Of a DNA stretch of 21,029 nucleotides, positions 8,088-14,303 are shown in pieces (position 1 is the stretch's first letter; each line of letters opens with the position of its first letter). Source of the DNA: Spirochaetota bacterium (GTDB taxonomy: Bacteria > Spirochaetota > UBA12135 > COTS27 > JAFLEE01); NCBI GenBank assembly GCA_017302015.1, contig JAFLEE010000086.1:1-21029 (forward strand). The letters are read 5' to 3'. The notes below the pieces were generated by a model. That model was not told where the DNA came from. It did not search any database and was given only the letters and a program-made list of their open reading frames with translations. A program made the position numbers and the translations under genes.

Positions 8088-8194
8088 CCCTTGGGTTATC
8101 GACCCATTTTCGCCGGAGGGATAGCGTTTTTGAGGAAAAAGCGGTGACGGGCCCCTTCGTCGCTGGCGGGCCCGCGTGAAGACGGGACACGACC

Positions 8195-8467
8195 TTAGGC
8201 GATCTTTTCCCGGTGGAGGACGACCTCGAGGGCCTCGAGGCACGCCTGGGCTTGTTCGCCTTTCACCTCGAGGCGGAAGCAATGGCCGGTGTCGAGGCCG
8301 AGGGAGAGCACGCTCAGGATGGATTTCCCGTCGGCCTCTTGATCCCCCTTGAGGATGCGGATCTCGGCCTTCTCGAACTCCTGGGCTTTTTCCACCAGGA
8401 GTTGGGCCGGGCGCAGGTGGATGCCGTCGTGCGCCGTGACCTTGAACTCGCGTTCCAGGGCGTTCAC
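8195..8467 (-). CDS. ptsH: phosphocarrier protein HPr
   Basis: HPr of the phosphotransferase system, 90 residues, normal length. H17 in GIHLRPAQ is the phosphoryl-carrier histidine and R19 its partner. S49 in DGKSILSVLSL is the regulatory serine phosphorylated by HPr kinase. Having both sites means it can act as carrier and as a regulator. The start is GTG at 8467, which overlaps the hprK stop as GTGA and is preceded by GGGAGAGG, so it is coupled to hprK. No enzyme I or sugar permease gene is present here, so whether this HPr moves sugar or only signals cannot be told from the window. Confidence 0.95.
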   Translation of the reverse strand: MNALEREFKVTAHDGIHLRPAQLLVEKAQEFEKAEIRILKGDQEADGKSILSVLSLGLDTGHCFRLEVKGEQAQACLEALEVVLHREKIA

Positions 8468-9426
8468 AGGAACGCCTCTCCCTTTTCGATGTACTGGTTC
8501 ACTTTCTTGGTGAACTCGCGGGCGGGATTATAGCCCATCATCTTGAGGCGCTGGTTCATGCTCGCGGCCTCCACGAGGATGGGGATATTGGTGCCGGGCT
8601 GCACGGGGATGAGGGTGGTCGGGGCGCGGATGCCGAGGATCTCGCGGTACTGGTCTTCCATGCCCAGGCGGTCGTACTTGGCCCGCTTATTGAAGGGCTC
8701 GAGGTTGACGATGAAGTCGATGGCCTTCTCGTTGAGGATGGCCGAGACGCCGAAGAGGTGGGCGACGTTGATGATCCCCAGGCCGCGGAGTTCCATATAA
8801 TGGGAGATCACCTTGCTGGAGGCGGCGAGGAGGGTCTTGCCCTCGATGCAGCGGATGTCGACGACGTCGTCGGCGATGAACCGGTGGCCCCGCTCGATGA
8901 GTTCGAGGGCGCACTCGCTCTTGCCGACCCCGGGCTGGCCCTCGATGAGGACCCCGAGGCCGAAAATCTCCATCATCACGCCGTGCACCACGACCTTGGG
9001 GGCGAGGGCCTTCCCGAAGAAGTCGTAGAGTTGGCTGATGAGCTGGGTCGTCGGGAGTTGGGAGACGAGCACGGGGGTCTCGTTGGTTTCGGCGAGCTTC
9101 AGGAACGCCTCGGGCGGCCGCGCCCCGGAACTGAAGATGATGCACGGCATGGCGTAGTTGAAGAACTCGCGGATCTCGGAGAGCCGGTTCTCCTTGGAGA
9201 TCTTGGCGAGGTAGGTGAACTCGCCCTTGCCGAACACCTGCACCCGCTCCCAGGCGAAGTGCTCGAAATAGCCGAAGAGGTTCATCCCCGGCCGGTTGAC
9301 GTCGCCGGTGCGGATCTCCCGGTCGAGGGTGTGCTTCACGCTCACGAGCGTGAGTTCGAGGTTCGGCTGGTGCCGTTCCGCGTACTCCTGGAGCCCGCGG
9401 ACGGTCACCTTGTTGGCGTTCGTCAC
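8464..9426 (-). CDS. hprK: HPr kinase/phosphorylase
   Basis: Bifunctional enzyme that phosphorylates HPr on serine and removes the phosphate again. With GTG 9426 the protein has 320 residues, the usual size. The N-terminal domain runs to about 130. The catalytic domain has H149 in KVVVHGVMMEIFGLG, the Walker A GQPGVGKS at 163-170, the acidic pair D186-D187 in FIADDVVD, and the family signature MELRGLGIINV at 211-221. The C-terminal helix ending NQYIEKGEAFL is the part that contacts HPr in other species. The GTG start overlaps the hpf stop (GTGA) with AGGAG upstream; an in-frame ORF reaches 9522 but would run inside hpf. The downstream partner ptsH is coupled in the same way, so kinase and substrate are made together. 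Confidence 0.96.
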   Translation of the reverse strand: MTNANKVTVRGLQEYAERHQPNLELTLVSVKHTLDREIRTGDVNRPGMNLFGYFEHFAWERVQVFGKGEFTYLAKISKENRLSEIREFFNYAMPCIIFSSGARPPEAFLKLAETNETPVLVSQLPTTQLISQLYDFFGKALAPKVVVHGVMMEIFGLGVLIEGQPGVGKSECALELIERGHRFIADDVVDIRCIEGKTLLAASSKVISHYMELRGLGIINVAHLFGVSAILNEKAIDFIVNLEPFNKRAKYDRLGMEDQYREILGIRAPTTLIPVQPGTNIPILVEAASMNQRLKMMGYNPAREFTKKVNQYIEKGEAFL

Positions 9427-10184
9427 TTCCCGAGCTTCTCCTGGAGGAGGCCGAATTGGCCGGCCTTGATGCGGTACATGAACAGGATGGTGTGGGTGTA
9501 CACGCTGCGGAAGAGGCGGCACTCCCCGGGGTGGTGCTCGAGGTAGTCGGCCGCGCCCTCGATCGTCTCCGTGGCGATGCGGATGCTCTCGACCTTATTG
9601 ACCTGGAGCCGGTTGCCGCCGACGAGTTCGACTTCGCGGCGCTCCCAGTGGCCGTCATGGCCCCAGATCACGAAGTGCGACTCGTCGATCTGGTGGATGA
9701 AATGCGGCCGCTCCGTGGCGTCGCTGAGGTAATAGCCGAAATGCTTGAGGCCGGAATCGGCGCGCAATTGGAGCACGGCCTCGAGGTCGTCCATGGGCTT
9801 GAGGGAGACCTCGACGGGGGAGACCACGATCTCGGCGTTGGTGCGCACGGTCTCGAGTTCTTGCTCGTGCTTCTCGCGCTTGTTGACCCCGACGCGCCCG
9901 TGGCCGCCGTGGGCTTCCTTGTGCTTGGAGGCCTGGCGATCCAGCTTGTCGAAGAGCATGTCGATGGATTTGTAGAGGTCGTCGCTGGTGACCTTGTTGT
10001 GGAAGTGCGTGCGCTCGACGGTGACCGTGCCTTCGGCCACATGGGTGTTCTTGACCACCTCGAGGACCACGTGGGCGTGGACGATCTGGTCGAAATAGTA
10101 CTTGATCTTCTTGAGCTTGTTTTTGACGTATTCGTGGATGGCAGGGGTGATCTCGAGATGACGGCCCTGGATGCTGACGTACAT
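9423..10184 (-). CDS. hpf: ribosome hibernation promoting factor, extended form
   Basis: HPF/RaiA-family protein that binds the 30S decoding region and pairs ribosomes into 100S dimers in stationary phase. The N-terminal ribosome-binding domain is at 1-95 (MYVSIQGRHLEITPAIHEYV; LDRQASKHKE). After a His/Lys-rich linker comes a C-terminal segment at 119-175 whose VSLKPMDDLEAVLQL matches the start of the long-HPF dimerisation domain. The end of that domain diverges (HFIHQIDESHFVIW in place of the usual YRRxDGxYGLI). The chain continues to residue 253, about 60 beyond normal long HPF (about 190), with no known motif. ATG 10184 follows GGAGG and a -10/-35 pair. It leads the hpf-hprK-ptsH operon, an order related to the hpf-PTS clusters of proteobacteria. 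Confidence 0.9.
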   Translation of the reverse strand: MYVSIQGRHLEITPAIHEYVKNKLKKIKYYFDQIVHAHVVLEVVKNTHVAEGTVTVERTHFHNKVTSDDLYKSIDMLFDKLDRQASKHKEAHGGHGRVGVNKREKHEQELETVRTNAEIVVSPVEVSLKPMDDLEAVLQLRADSGLKHFGYYLSDATERPHFIHQIDESHFVIWGHDGHWERREVELVGGNRLQVNKVESIRIATETIEGAADYLEHHPGECRLFRSVYTHTILFMYRIKAGQFGLLQEKLGK

Positions 10185-10211
10185 GAATCCTCCGAGGAAG
10201 TTTAGGGGGAG

Positions 10212-10240
10212 ATTATACCCGAAAAAGTCGCTCTTTTCGA
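10212..10240 (-). promoter_or_regulatory. promoter of hpf-hprK-ptsH
   Basis: On the minus strand TATAAT (10217-10212) is preceded at exactly 17 bases by TCGAAA (10240-10235), a four-of-six match to the -35. Transcription would start near 10205, leaving about 20 bases of leader with GGAGG before the hpf ATG at 10184. Confidence 0.7.
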
Positions 10241-10369
10241 GGGCGGGTTGGATGGGGGAATCCCCGCTTTTCGCCGGAAAGAGTCCATGAGGTCTCGCCC
10301 GCCGGCGGCTTGGAGCCTCGCCCCGGATCCGCCCGGCGCCCTTCCCGCCCCCGTGAATTCCACCTTCCG

Positions 10370-10375
10370 TATAGT
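10370..10375 (+). promoter_or_regulatory. -10 box close to the glycosyltransferase start
   Basis: TATAGT ends 11 bases before ATG 10387, and the sequence between has no Shine-Dalgarno (ACACTCCGCCC). Transcription from it would begin about 4-5 bases before or at the start codon, which would make a leaderless or nearly leaderless mRNA. No clear -35 is seen 16-18 bases upstream. Confidence 0.5.
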
Positions 10376-10386
10376 ACACTCCGCCC

Positions 10387-11160
10387 ATGCGAATCCCTTT
10401 GGCCATCGTCATCCCGACCTATAATGAGCGGGAAAACCTCGGGCAGCTCATCCCCCTGCTCTTTAAGCTCCAGCCGAAGGCCCATGTTTTCATCGCCGAC
10501 GATAATTCCCCGGACCGAACCGGCGACCTGGTCGAATCCCTCGGCAAGCGGAAGTATCCCGGGCTCCACCTCATCCGCCGGCCCCGAAAAGAGGGGATCG
10601 GACGCGCCTATCTTGACGCCTTTTCCCGGGTGCTTTCGGGCTGGAACCCCGACCTGATCGTCCAGATGGACGCCGACTTTTCCCACGATCCCGCCGCGAT
10701 CGCCTCCCTCGTCGCCAAATCCAAGGAGGCCGACGTCGTGATCGGGAGCCGCTATGTGCGGGGGATCAGCGTGCTCAATTGGCCCCTCCAGCGCCTGCTG
10801 CTCTCCTATTTCGCCAACGTCTACATCCGCCTCGTCACGCGATTGCCGGTGCGCGACGGCACCGGCGGCTTTAAATGTTGGCGGCGGGAGGTACTCGAGC
10901 ACCTCAATCTCTCCCGGATCACTTCCGACGGGTACTCCTTCCAGATCGAGATGAATTACGGCGCCTGGCGATTGGGTTTCCGCCTGGCGGAAGTGCCCAT
11001 CGTGTTCGCCGACCGCACCGAAGGCGTGAGCAAGATGAGCCGGCGCATCGTCTATGAAGCGCTTTTCAAGGTGCTCCGCCTGCCGCTTCGGTCCACGCGC
11101 TCCTTCGGAAAGGCCAAAGCTGCGGCCGTCCCCGCGCGCGCCGCCGCGAAACGAAAATAA
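10387..11160 (+). CDS. polyprenol-phosphate glycosyltransferase (DPM1-like, GT2)
   Basis: GT-A fold family 2 glycosyltransferase of the single-domain dolichyl/polyprenyl-phosphate mannose synthase type, 257 residues. It moves a sugar from a nucleotide donor (GDP-mannose in DPM1; other sugars in relatives) onto a polyprenyl phosphate at the cytoplasmic face. Seen motifs are VIPTYNERENL (8-18), ADDNSPD (37-43), the metal-binding DAD in QMDADFSHDP (93-102), GSRYV (120-124), and DGTGGFKCW (157-165). There is no C-terminal membrane domain. Instead it ends in an Ala/Lys/Arg tail (SFGKAKAAAVPARAAAKRK) that may bind acidic lipid. The start ATG has no Shine-Dalgarno and a -10-like box just upstream. 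The lipid-linked sugar would feed periplasmic glycosylation; the acceptor is not visible here. Confidence 0.9.
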   Translation: MRIPLAIVIPTYNERENLGQLIPLLFKLQPKAHVFIADDNSPDRTGDLVESLGKRKYPGLHLIRRPRKEGIGRAYLDAFSRVLSGWNPDLIVQMDADFSHDPAAIASLVAKSKEADVVIGSRYVRGISVLNWPLQRLLLSYFANVYIRLVTRLPVRDGTGGFKCWRREVLEHLNLSRITSDGYSFQIEMNYGAWRLGFRLAEVPIVFADRTEGVSKMSRRIVYEALFKVLRLPLRSTRSFGKAKAAAVPARAAAKRK

Positions 11161-11182
11161 TTCGACGAATTCACGCACGCAT

Positions 11183-11222
11183 GGGTATAGGGAGTCGGGG
11201 AGAACCCCCGACACCTGTACCC
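11183..11222 (+). promoter_or_regulatory. long 5' RNA hairpin before the 81-aa gene
   Basis: GGGTATAGG (11183-11191) pairs with CCTGTACCC (11214-11222), including one G-U pair. Inside it GTCGGGG (11194-11200) pairs with CCCCGAC (11206-11212) around the loop AGAAC. This gives 16 pairs with a small internal loop. The base of the stem abuts the GGGAGAG ribosome site at 11223-11229. There is no T tract, so it is not a standard terminator of the upstream gene; a translational control or mRNA-stability element is more likely. Confidence 0.55.
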
Positions 11223-11232
11223 GGGAGAGACC

Positions 11233-11478
11233 ATGACCGATCTGAGCGAATCCGAACGCGCCGAACTCGAGGCCTTGAGGGCCGAAAAAGCCGCCCGCAA
11301 GGGCGGCCCGCTGCACCTGAAGGTGAGCGAAAAGGGCGGCCTCAGCGTCTATGGCCTGGGTAGGTTCCCGGTGACCCTTTACAAGGAGCAATGGGAAAAA
11401 CTATTGGCCATGACCGAAGAGATCAAGGCCTTCCTCAAGGCAAACGAGGCGAGCCTCAAGGTCAAAGCGAAAGAATAG
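11233..11478 (+). CDS. conserved-looking small protein, 81 aa
   Basis: Small soluble protein of 81 residues with an unknown role. It starts with ATG four bases after GGGAGAG, a good Shine-Dalgarno. Residues 1-24 form an acidic/basic helix (LSESERAELEALRAEKAARK). The centre (KVSEKGGLSVYGLGRFPVTLYKEQWEKLL, read in parts at 30-58) has a beta pattern ending in a helix. I recall similar short proteins in several Gram-negative phyla, where the GLGRFPVTLY core is conserved, but I know no assigned function. The C-terminus is Lys-rich (KVKAKE). It lies 72 bases after the glycosyltransferase on the same strand, behind a strong hairpin, and converges with kdsA. Confidence 0.82.
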   Translation: MTDLSESERAELEALRAEKAARKGGPLHLKVSEKGGLSVYGLGRFPVTLYKEQWEKLLAMTEEIKAFLKANEASLKVKAKE

Positions 11479-11517
11479 CGGGCCGCGACCCGGCCTGAGG
11501 CCCCGTGGAAACCGGGG

Positions 11518-12330
11518 TTACGCGACCTCGAAGTGCCGAAAAGTCTTGGCGAGTTTATAGACTTCCAGGAGTTCCACGAGGAGCGGCTCCAATTGATCCA
11601 GGGGCCATTGGGTTTCCTTGTCGGAGAGGGCCTTGGCGGGCTCTGGGTGCACTTCCATGAACAGGCCATCCGCGCCCGCGGCGATCTGGGCCCGAGCGAG
11701 GGCCGGCAGGAAGCGCCGGTCCCCGCCCGAGGAATTCCCGCGGGCCGCCGGGAGTTGCATGGAGTGGGTGGCGTCGAAAATATAGGGCACGCCGAAGGCC
11801 TTCATCTGGGCGATGGAGCGGAAATCGACGACCAAGTTTCCGTAGCCGAAGCTCGAACCCCGCTCCGTGAGGGCCGCCTCGGTCCCGCCGCTTTCCCGGA
11901 ATTTCGCCAGGGCGTTCTCCATTTCATGGGGGGCCATGAACTGGCCCTTCTTGATATTGACGGGGATCTTGGCCCGGCCGGCCTCGATGAGCAGGTCGGT
12001 CTGGCGTGCCAAGAAGGCCGGAATCTGGAGCGCATCGAGGGCCTTGGCCGCCGGGGCGACCTGATCGGGCGTATGCACATCGGAGAGGACGGGTAAGCCC
12101 GTCTCACGCTTCACTTCGGAGAGTATGGCGAGTCCCGCCTCCAACCCCACGCCCCGGAAGCCATGGATGGAAGAACGGTTCGCCTTGTCGAAACTCGCCT
12201 TGAAGACCACGGGGAGCGAGAGCCTTTTCGAGATCTCGGCGAGTTTCTTCGCCGTGGAAAGCACCAGGTCGCGGTGCTCGATGACGCAAGGGCCCGCGAT
12301 GAGGAAGAGCCGGTCGCGGTGGAAGATCAT
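11518..12330 (-). CDS. kdsA: 3-deoxy-8-phosphooctulonate synthase (KDO8P synthase)
   Basis: Condenses phosphoenolpyruvate with arabinose 5-phosphate to make KDO 8-phosphate, the first committed step to the Kdo of lipopolysaccharide. The length of 270 is normal. Motifs along the TIM barrel are IAGPCVIE (11-18), KASFDKANRSS (44-54), HGFRGVGLEAGL, SDVHTP, FLARQTDLL, NIKKGQFMAP, ERGSSFGYGNLVVD, DATHSMQLP and FMEVHPEP. C15 in GPCVIE marks the metal-dependent class; the metal-free E. coli class has Asn there. ATG 12330 overlaps the rnhA stop as ATGA, so it is translationally coupled. An upstream in-frame extension to 12405 would lie inside rnhA and lacks family sequence. This gene is the main evidence for a diderm host. 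Confidence 0.97.
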   Translation of the reverse strand: MIFHRDRLFLIAGPCVIEHRDLVLSTAKKLAEISKRLSLPVVFKASFDKANRSSIHGFRGVGLEAGLAILSEVKRETGLPVLSDVHTPDQVAPAAKALDALQIPAFLARQTDLLIEAGRAKIPVNIKKGQFMAPHEMENALAKFRESGGTEAALTERGSSFGYGNLVVDFRSIAQMKAFGVPYIFDATHSMQLPAARGNSSGGDRRFLPALARAQIAAGADGLFMEVHPEPAKALSDKETQWPLDQLEPLLVELLEVYKLAKTFRHFEVA

Positions 12331-12770
12331 GGGGTGTTCTCCAAAACCTGTCGCATGGGCGAGGCGGGTTTTTGCTGGATGGCGAGGCGCGCAAAGTGGT
12401 CGCAAAGTTCGTTGAAGGCGTTCCCGCTATGGCCCCGCACGAACTCGAATTTCATCGCCAAGCCCGCACCCTTGGCCCGGTCGAGGATGGCATGGATGAG
12501 GTCGGCGTTGGCCTTGATCTTGTTCCCGGAGAGGGCCCCGATGACATACTGGCTATCGGTGGCCACGATGAGTTCCCCCCGGTAACCCGACGTGGCGATC
12601 GCGTCCAGGGCCATGCGCAGGGCGAGGAGTTCCATCTGATTATTCGTCGCCCCGTCCTGGTACCCGTAGCCGACCACCGGGGGCTGGGTGGCGATCACGT
12701 AGGCCCAGCCGCCTTCCCGCAGGTCGGCGCGCTGGTTATTGGAGGAGGCGCCATCCGTGTAAACGCGCAT
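12327..12770 (-). CDS. rnhA: ribonuclease HI
   Basis: Cuts the RNA strand of RNA-DNA hybrids; clears R-loops and primers. All catalytic residues are in place: D6 in VYTDGASS, E47 in NNQMELLAL, D72 in VATDSQYV and D124 in NELCDHFA, with the helper H114 in VRGHSGNAFN. The length of 147 is typical. The basic handle region is short but recognisable (about 80-105). There is no ribosome site before ATG 12770. A minus-strand TAGAAT sits only five bases upstream, pointing to a leaderless mRNA. The stop overlaps kdsA. The opposite gene starts 24 bases away. Confidence 0.96.
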   Translation of the reverse strand: MRVYTDGASSNNQRADLREGGWAYVIATQPPVVGYGYQDGATNNQMELLALRMALDAIATSGYRGELIVATDSQYVIGALSGNKIKANADLIHAILDRAKGAGLAMKFEFVRGHSGNAFNELCDHFARLAIQQKPASPMRQVLENTP

Positions 12771-12775
12771 GGCTC

Positions 12776-12785
12776 ATTCTACAAT
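12776..12785. promoter_or_regulatory. overlapping divergent -10 boxes, rnhA and SRPBCC gene
   Basis: In the 23 bases between the divergent start codons, TACAAT on the plus strand (12780-12785) overlaps TAGAAT on the minus strand (12781-12776) by two bases. The plus box ends 8 bases before ATG 12794 and the minus box ends 5 bases before ATG 12770. Both transcripts would begin at or next to the start codon. Neither has a convincing -35 hexamer, and any -35 would lie inside the opposite coding sequence. Confidence 0.55.
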
Positions 12786-12793
12786 CAGCGCCC

Positions 12794-13483
12794 ATGACCC
12801 CATTCGGCCGCCTCGCGCCTCACTTTTTCCTGCCCCTCCTGGGGCTCCTGCTCCCGTGGGCGGGCGCCGTGCCCATTCCCGGTAAAGCGGCCGACCTCTC
12901 CGAAAGCGAGATCAAGGCGCTCCTCAAGGAAGGGGCCCTCGTCTATACCGAAAATCTGGCGGGAAAATTATGGCCTCGGCTGACCGTGATCCGGCCGATC
13001 GCCGCCCAGCCCGACGAGGCCTTCGCGATCTTCACCGATGTGGAGGCCGAAAGCACTTACCTCCCGGGGATCCTCGAATCCCGCATCACCCGCCGTGTGG
13101 ATGAGCGGACCGTTGAAGTCCGCTACGTCCAAAACATGCCCTGGCCCGTCGCCAACGAAACCATGACCATCCTCAACCGCCGGGAACGCGTCGGGCGGAC
13201 CTATACGGTGCATTGGAAGCTGGTCCAGGGCACTCGGGTCATGGCCTGCGAGGGCCGGGCGAGCTTCGAACCCTGGTCCAACGCCACCCTCATGGTCTAT
13301 CAGACCTGGGTCGACCCCGGGTTCGACATCGCGCGCTGGCAAATCGTGCGGAACATCGCCGCGCGCAGCACCGAGGGGGCCACGGTGCTCATCGAAAAGC
13401 AGATTTACCAGGTGAAATCCCAGCGCCCCGCCCTCTTTGAACGGCTCCTCGCGGAATGCCGGAAAGCCGTCGGGTCCCCCTGA
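12794..13483 (+). CDS. secreted START/SRPBCC-domain protein
   Basis: A 229-residue protein with a likely signal peptide (about 1-25, FFLPLLGLLLPWAGA) and one SRPBCC/START-like lipid-binding domain. The domain pattern is visible as RLTVIRPIAAQPDEAFAIFT (start strand and first helix), STYLPGILESRITRRVDERT, VEVRYVQNMPWPVANETMTI, and the long C-terminal helix with an EKQIYQV strand before it. START domains hold a hydrophobic ligand in a cavity. Here the ligand is unknown, and export suggests periplasmic work, for example lipid handling. It is only 79 bases before the ParA gene on the same strand, but its signal peptide argues against it being a cyclase of the PKS. It shares a 23-base divergent gap with rnhA and has no Shine-Dalgarno. 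Confidence 0.82.
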   Translation: MTPFGRLAPHFFLPLLGLLLPWAGAVPIPGKAADLSESEIKALLKEGALVYTENLAGKLWPRLTVIRPIAAQPDEAFAIFTDVEAESTYLPGILESRITRRVDERTVEVRYVQNMPWPVANETMTILNRRERVGRTYTVHWKLVQGTRVMACEGRASFEPWSNATLMVYQTWVDPGFDIARWQIVRNIAARSTEGATVLIEKQIYQVKSQRPALFERLLAECRKAVGSP

Positions 13484-13562
13484 CGAATCCCGTTTTTGCG
13501 TTCCCATGGGTGCGTATGCTAAGGTAGGGCTCCCGCCCCCATGGATTCCAAGCCCCTACCGG

Positions 13563-14303
13563 ATGAAAACCATTTGTTTTAGCAGCCTAAAAGGCGGTTC
13601 CGGCAAGAGCAGTCTCTCCATCCTATCCGCCGAGCGGCTTACCCGGGGAGGGAGCCGCGTCCTCTGCATCGACCTGGACATTCAAAATAGCCTCAGTTAC
13701 CAGCTGACCAAGGGCGCCGAACCCATCGACCTTGAGCGGAATATGTTCCGGGCTTTCCAGGATGGCGATCTCGCCGCCCAGATCCACCCTTCCCGAAGCC
13801 CCGGCTCCCCCGATTTCATCATCTCCGACCTGCGCCTCCTCGACCTGCAGGACCGCATGGCCCCCCTGGCGCTGCGGGACCTCCTGTCCGCCGTCTCCGC
13901 CCGCTATGATTTCCTGATCATCGACAGCGCTCCCACCTATAATTCCCTGGTCACGGCCGCCTATTGCGCCAGCGATCTCGTGGTCATCCCCGTGGAACTC
14001 AGCCTTTTCGACCTGAAATCGCTGCATTTTTTATTCTCGAAATTGGCCGAGTTGGGTTTGGATCGCCTGGCCTCGCGGATTCTCATCAATAAGTACGAAG
14101 CGCCGAAGAGCGCGAAAGACCTCGTCCACGAGTACGTCGACCTTCTGGAGGAGGGGTACGGGGCCCAGGTCCTCAAGGCCCGCATCCCCTACTCTCCCCT
14201 CATCCGCACGCTCCTCGACACGGGAAAGGCCCTTCCGCGCGGGGCGGTGTCCCGGGCGCTCGATGCCTTCGTTCTGGAACTCCGCCAGGGGTTGGCCGCG
14301 TGA
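13563..14303 (+). CDS. ParA/MinD-family ATPase
   Basis: Deviant Walker A ATPase of 246 residues. KGGSGKSS at 10-17 carries both the signature lysine K10 and the P-loop lysine K15. The first switch is DLDIQNS (38-44), with Ile where most ParA have Pro. Walker B is DFLIID (116-121), followed by SAPTYNSL, and the adenine-side motif is LINKYEAPKS (174-183). Such proteins use ATP-dependent dimerisation to place cargo: plasmids, chromosomes, carboxysomes, chemoreceptor arrays or synthase complexes. No ParB or centromere-like repeat is nearby. Its TGA stop overlaps the PKS GTG start, so the two are coupled and the cargo may be the PKS. ATG 13563 starts the conserved strand; an in-frame ATG at 13506 gives an unusual 19-residue addition. 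There is no Shine-Dalgarno at 13563, and a TATGCT at 13515-13520 may be a -10. Confidence 0.93.
   Translation: MKTICFSSLKGGSGKSSLSILSAERLTRGGSRVLCIDLDIQNSLSYQLTKGAEPIDLERNMFRAFQDGDLAAQIHPSRSPGSPDFIISDLRLLDLQDRMAPLALRDLLSAVSARYDFLIIDSAPTYNSLVTAAYCASDLVVIPVELSLFDLKSLHFLFSKLAELGLDRLASRILINKYEAPKSAKDLVHEYVDLLEEGYGAQVLKARIPYSPLIRTLLDTGKALPRGAVSRALDAFVLELRQGLAA

Noticed and set aside
10241-10365. Intergenic stretch between hpf and the glycosyltransferase gene
   Set aside because: Apart from the two promoter candidates listed, I see no ORF with support, no repeat and no structured RNA.
11478-11517. GC-rich small hairpins (CGGG/CCCG and CCCCG/CGGGG) between the convergent 81-aa gene and kdsA
   Set aside because: Short stems, no T tract; not enough to call a terminator.
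12794-13483. SRPBCC protein as polyketide cyclase for the neighbouring PKS
   Set aside because: It has a signal peptide, so it should be outside the cytoplasm, while the PKS is a reducing modular enzyme that does not need an aromatase/cyclase.
13484-13562. Extension of the ParA gene to ATG 13506
   Set aside because: The added residues (MGAYAKVGLPPPWIPSPYR) do not fit ParA proteins, which begin with the strand MKTICFSSLKGG.
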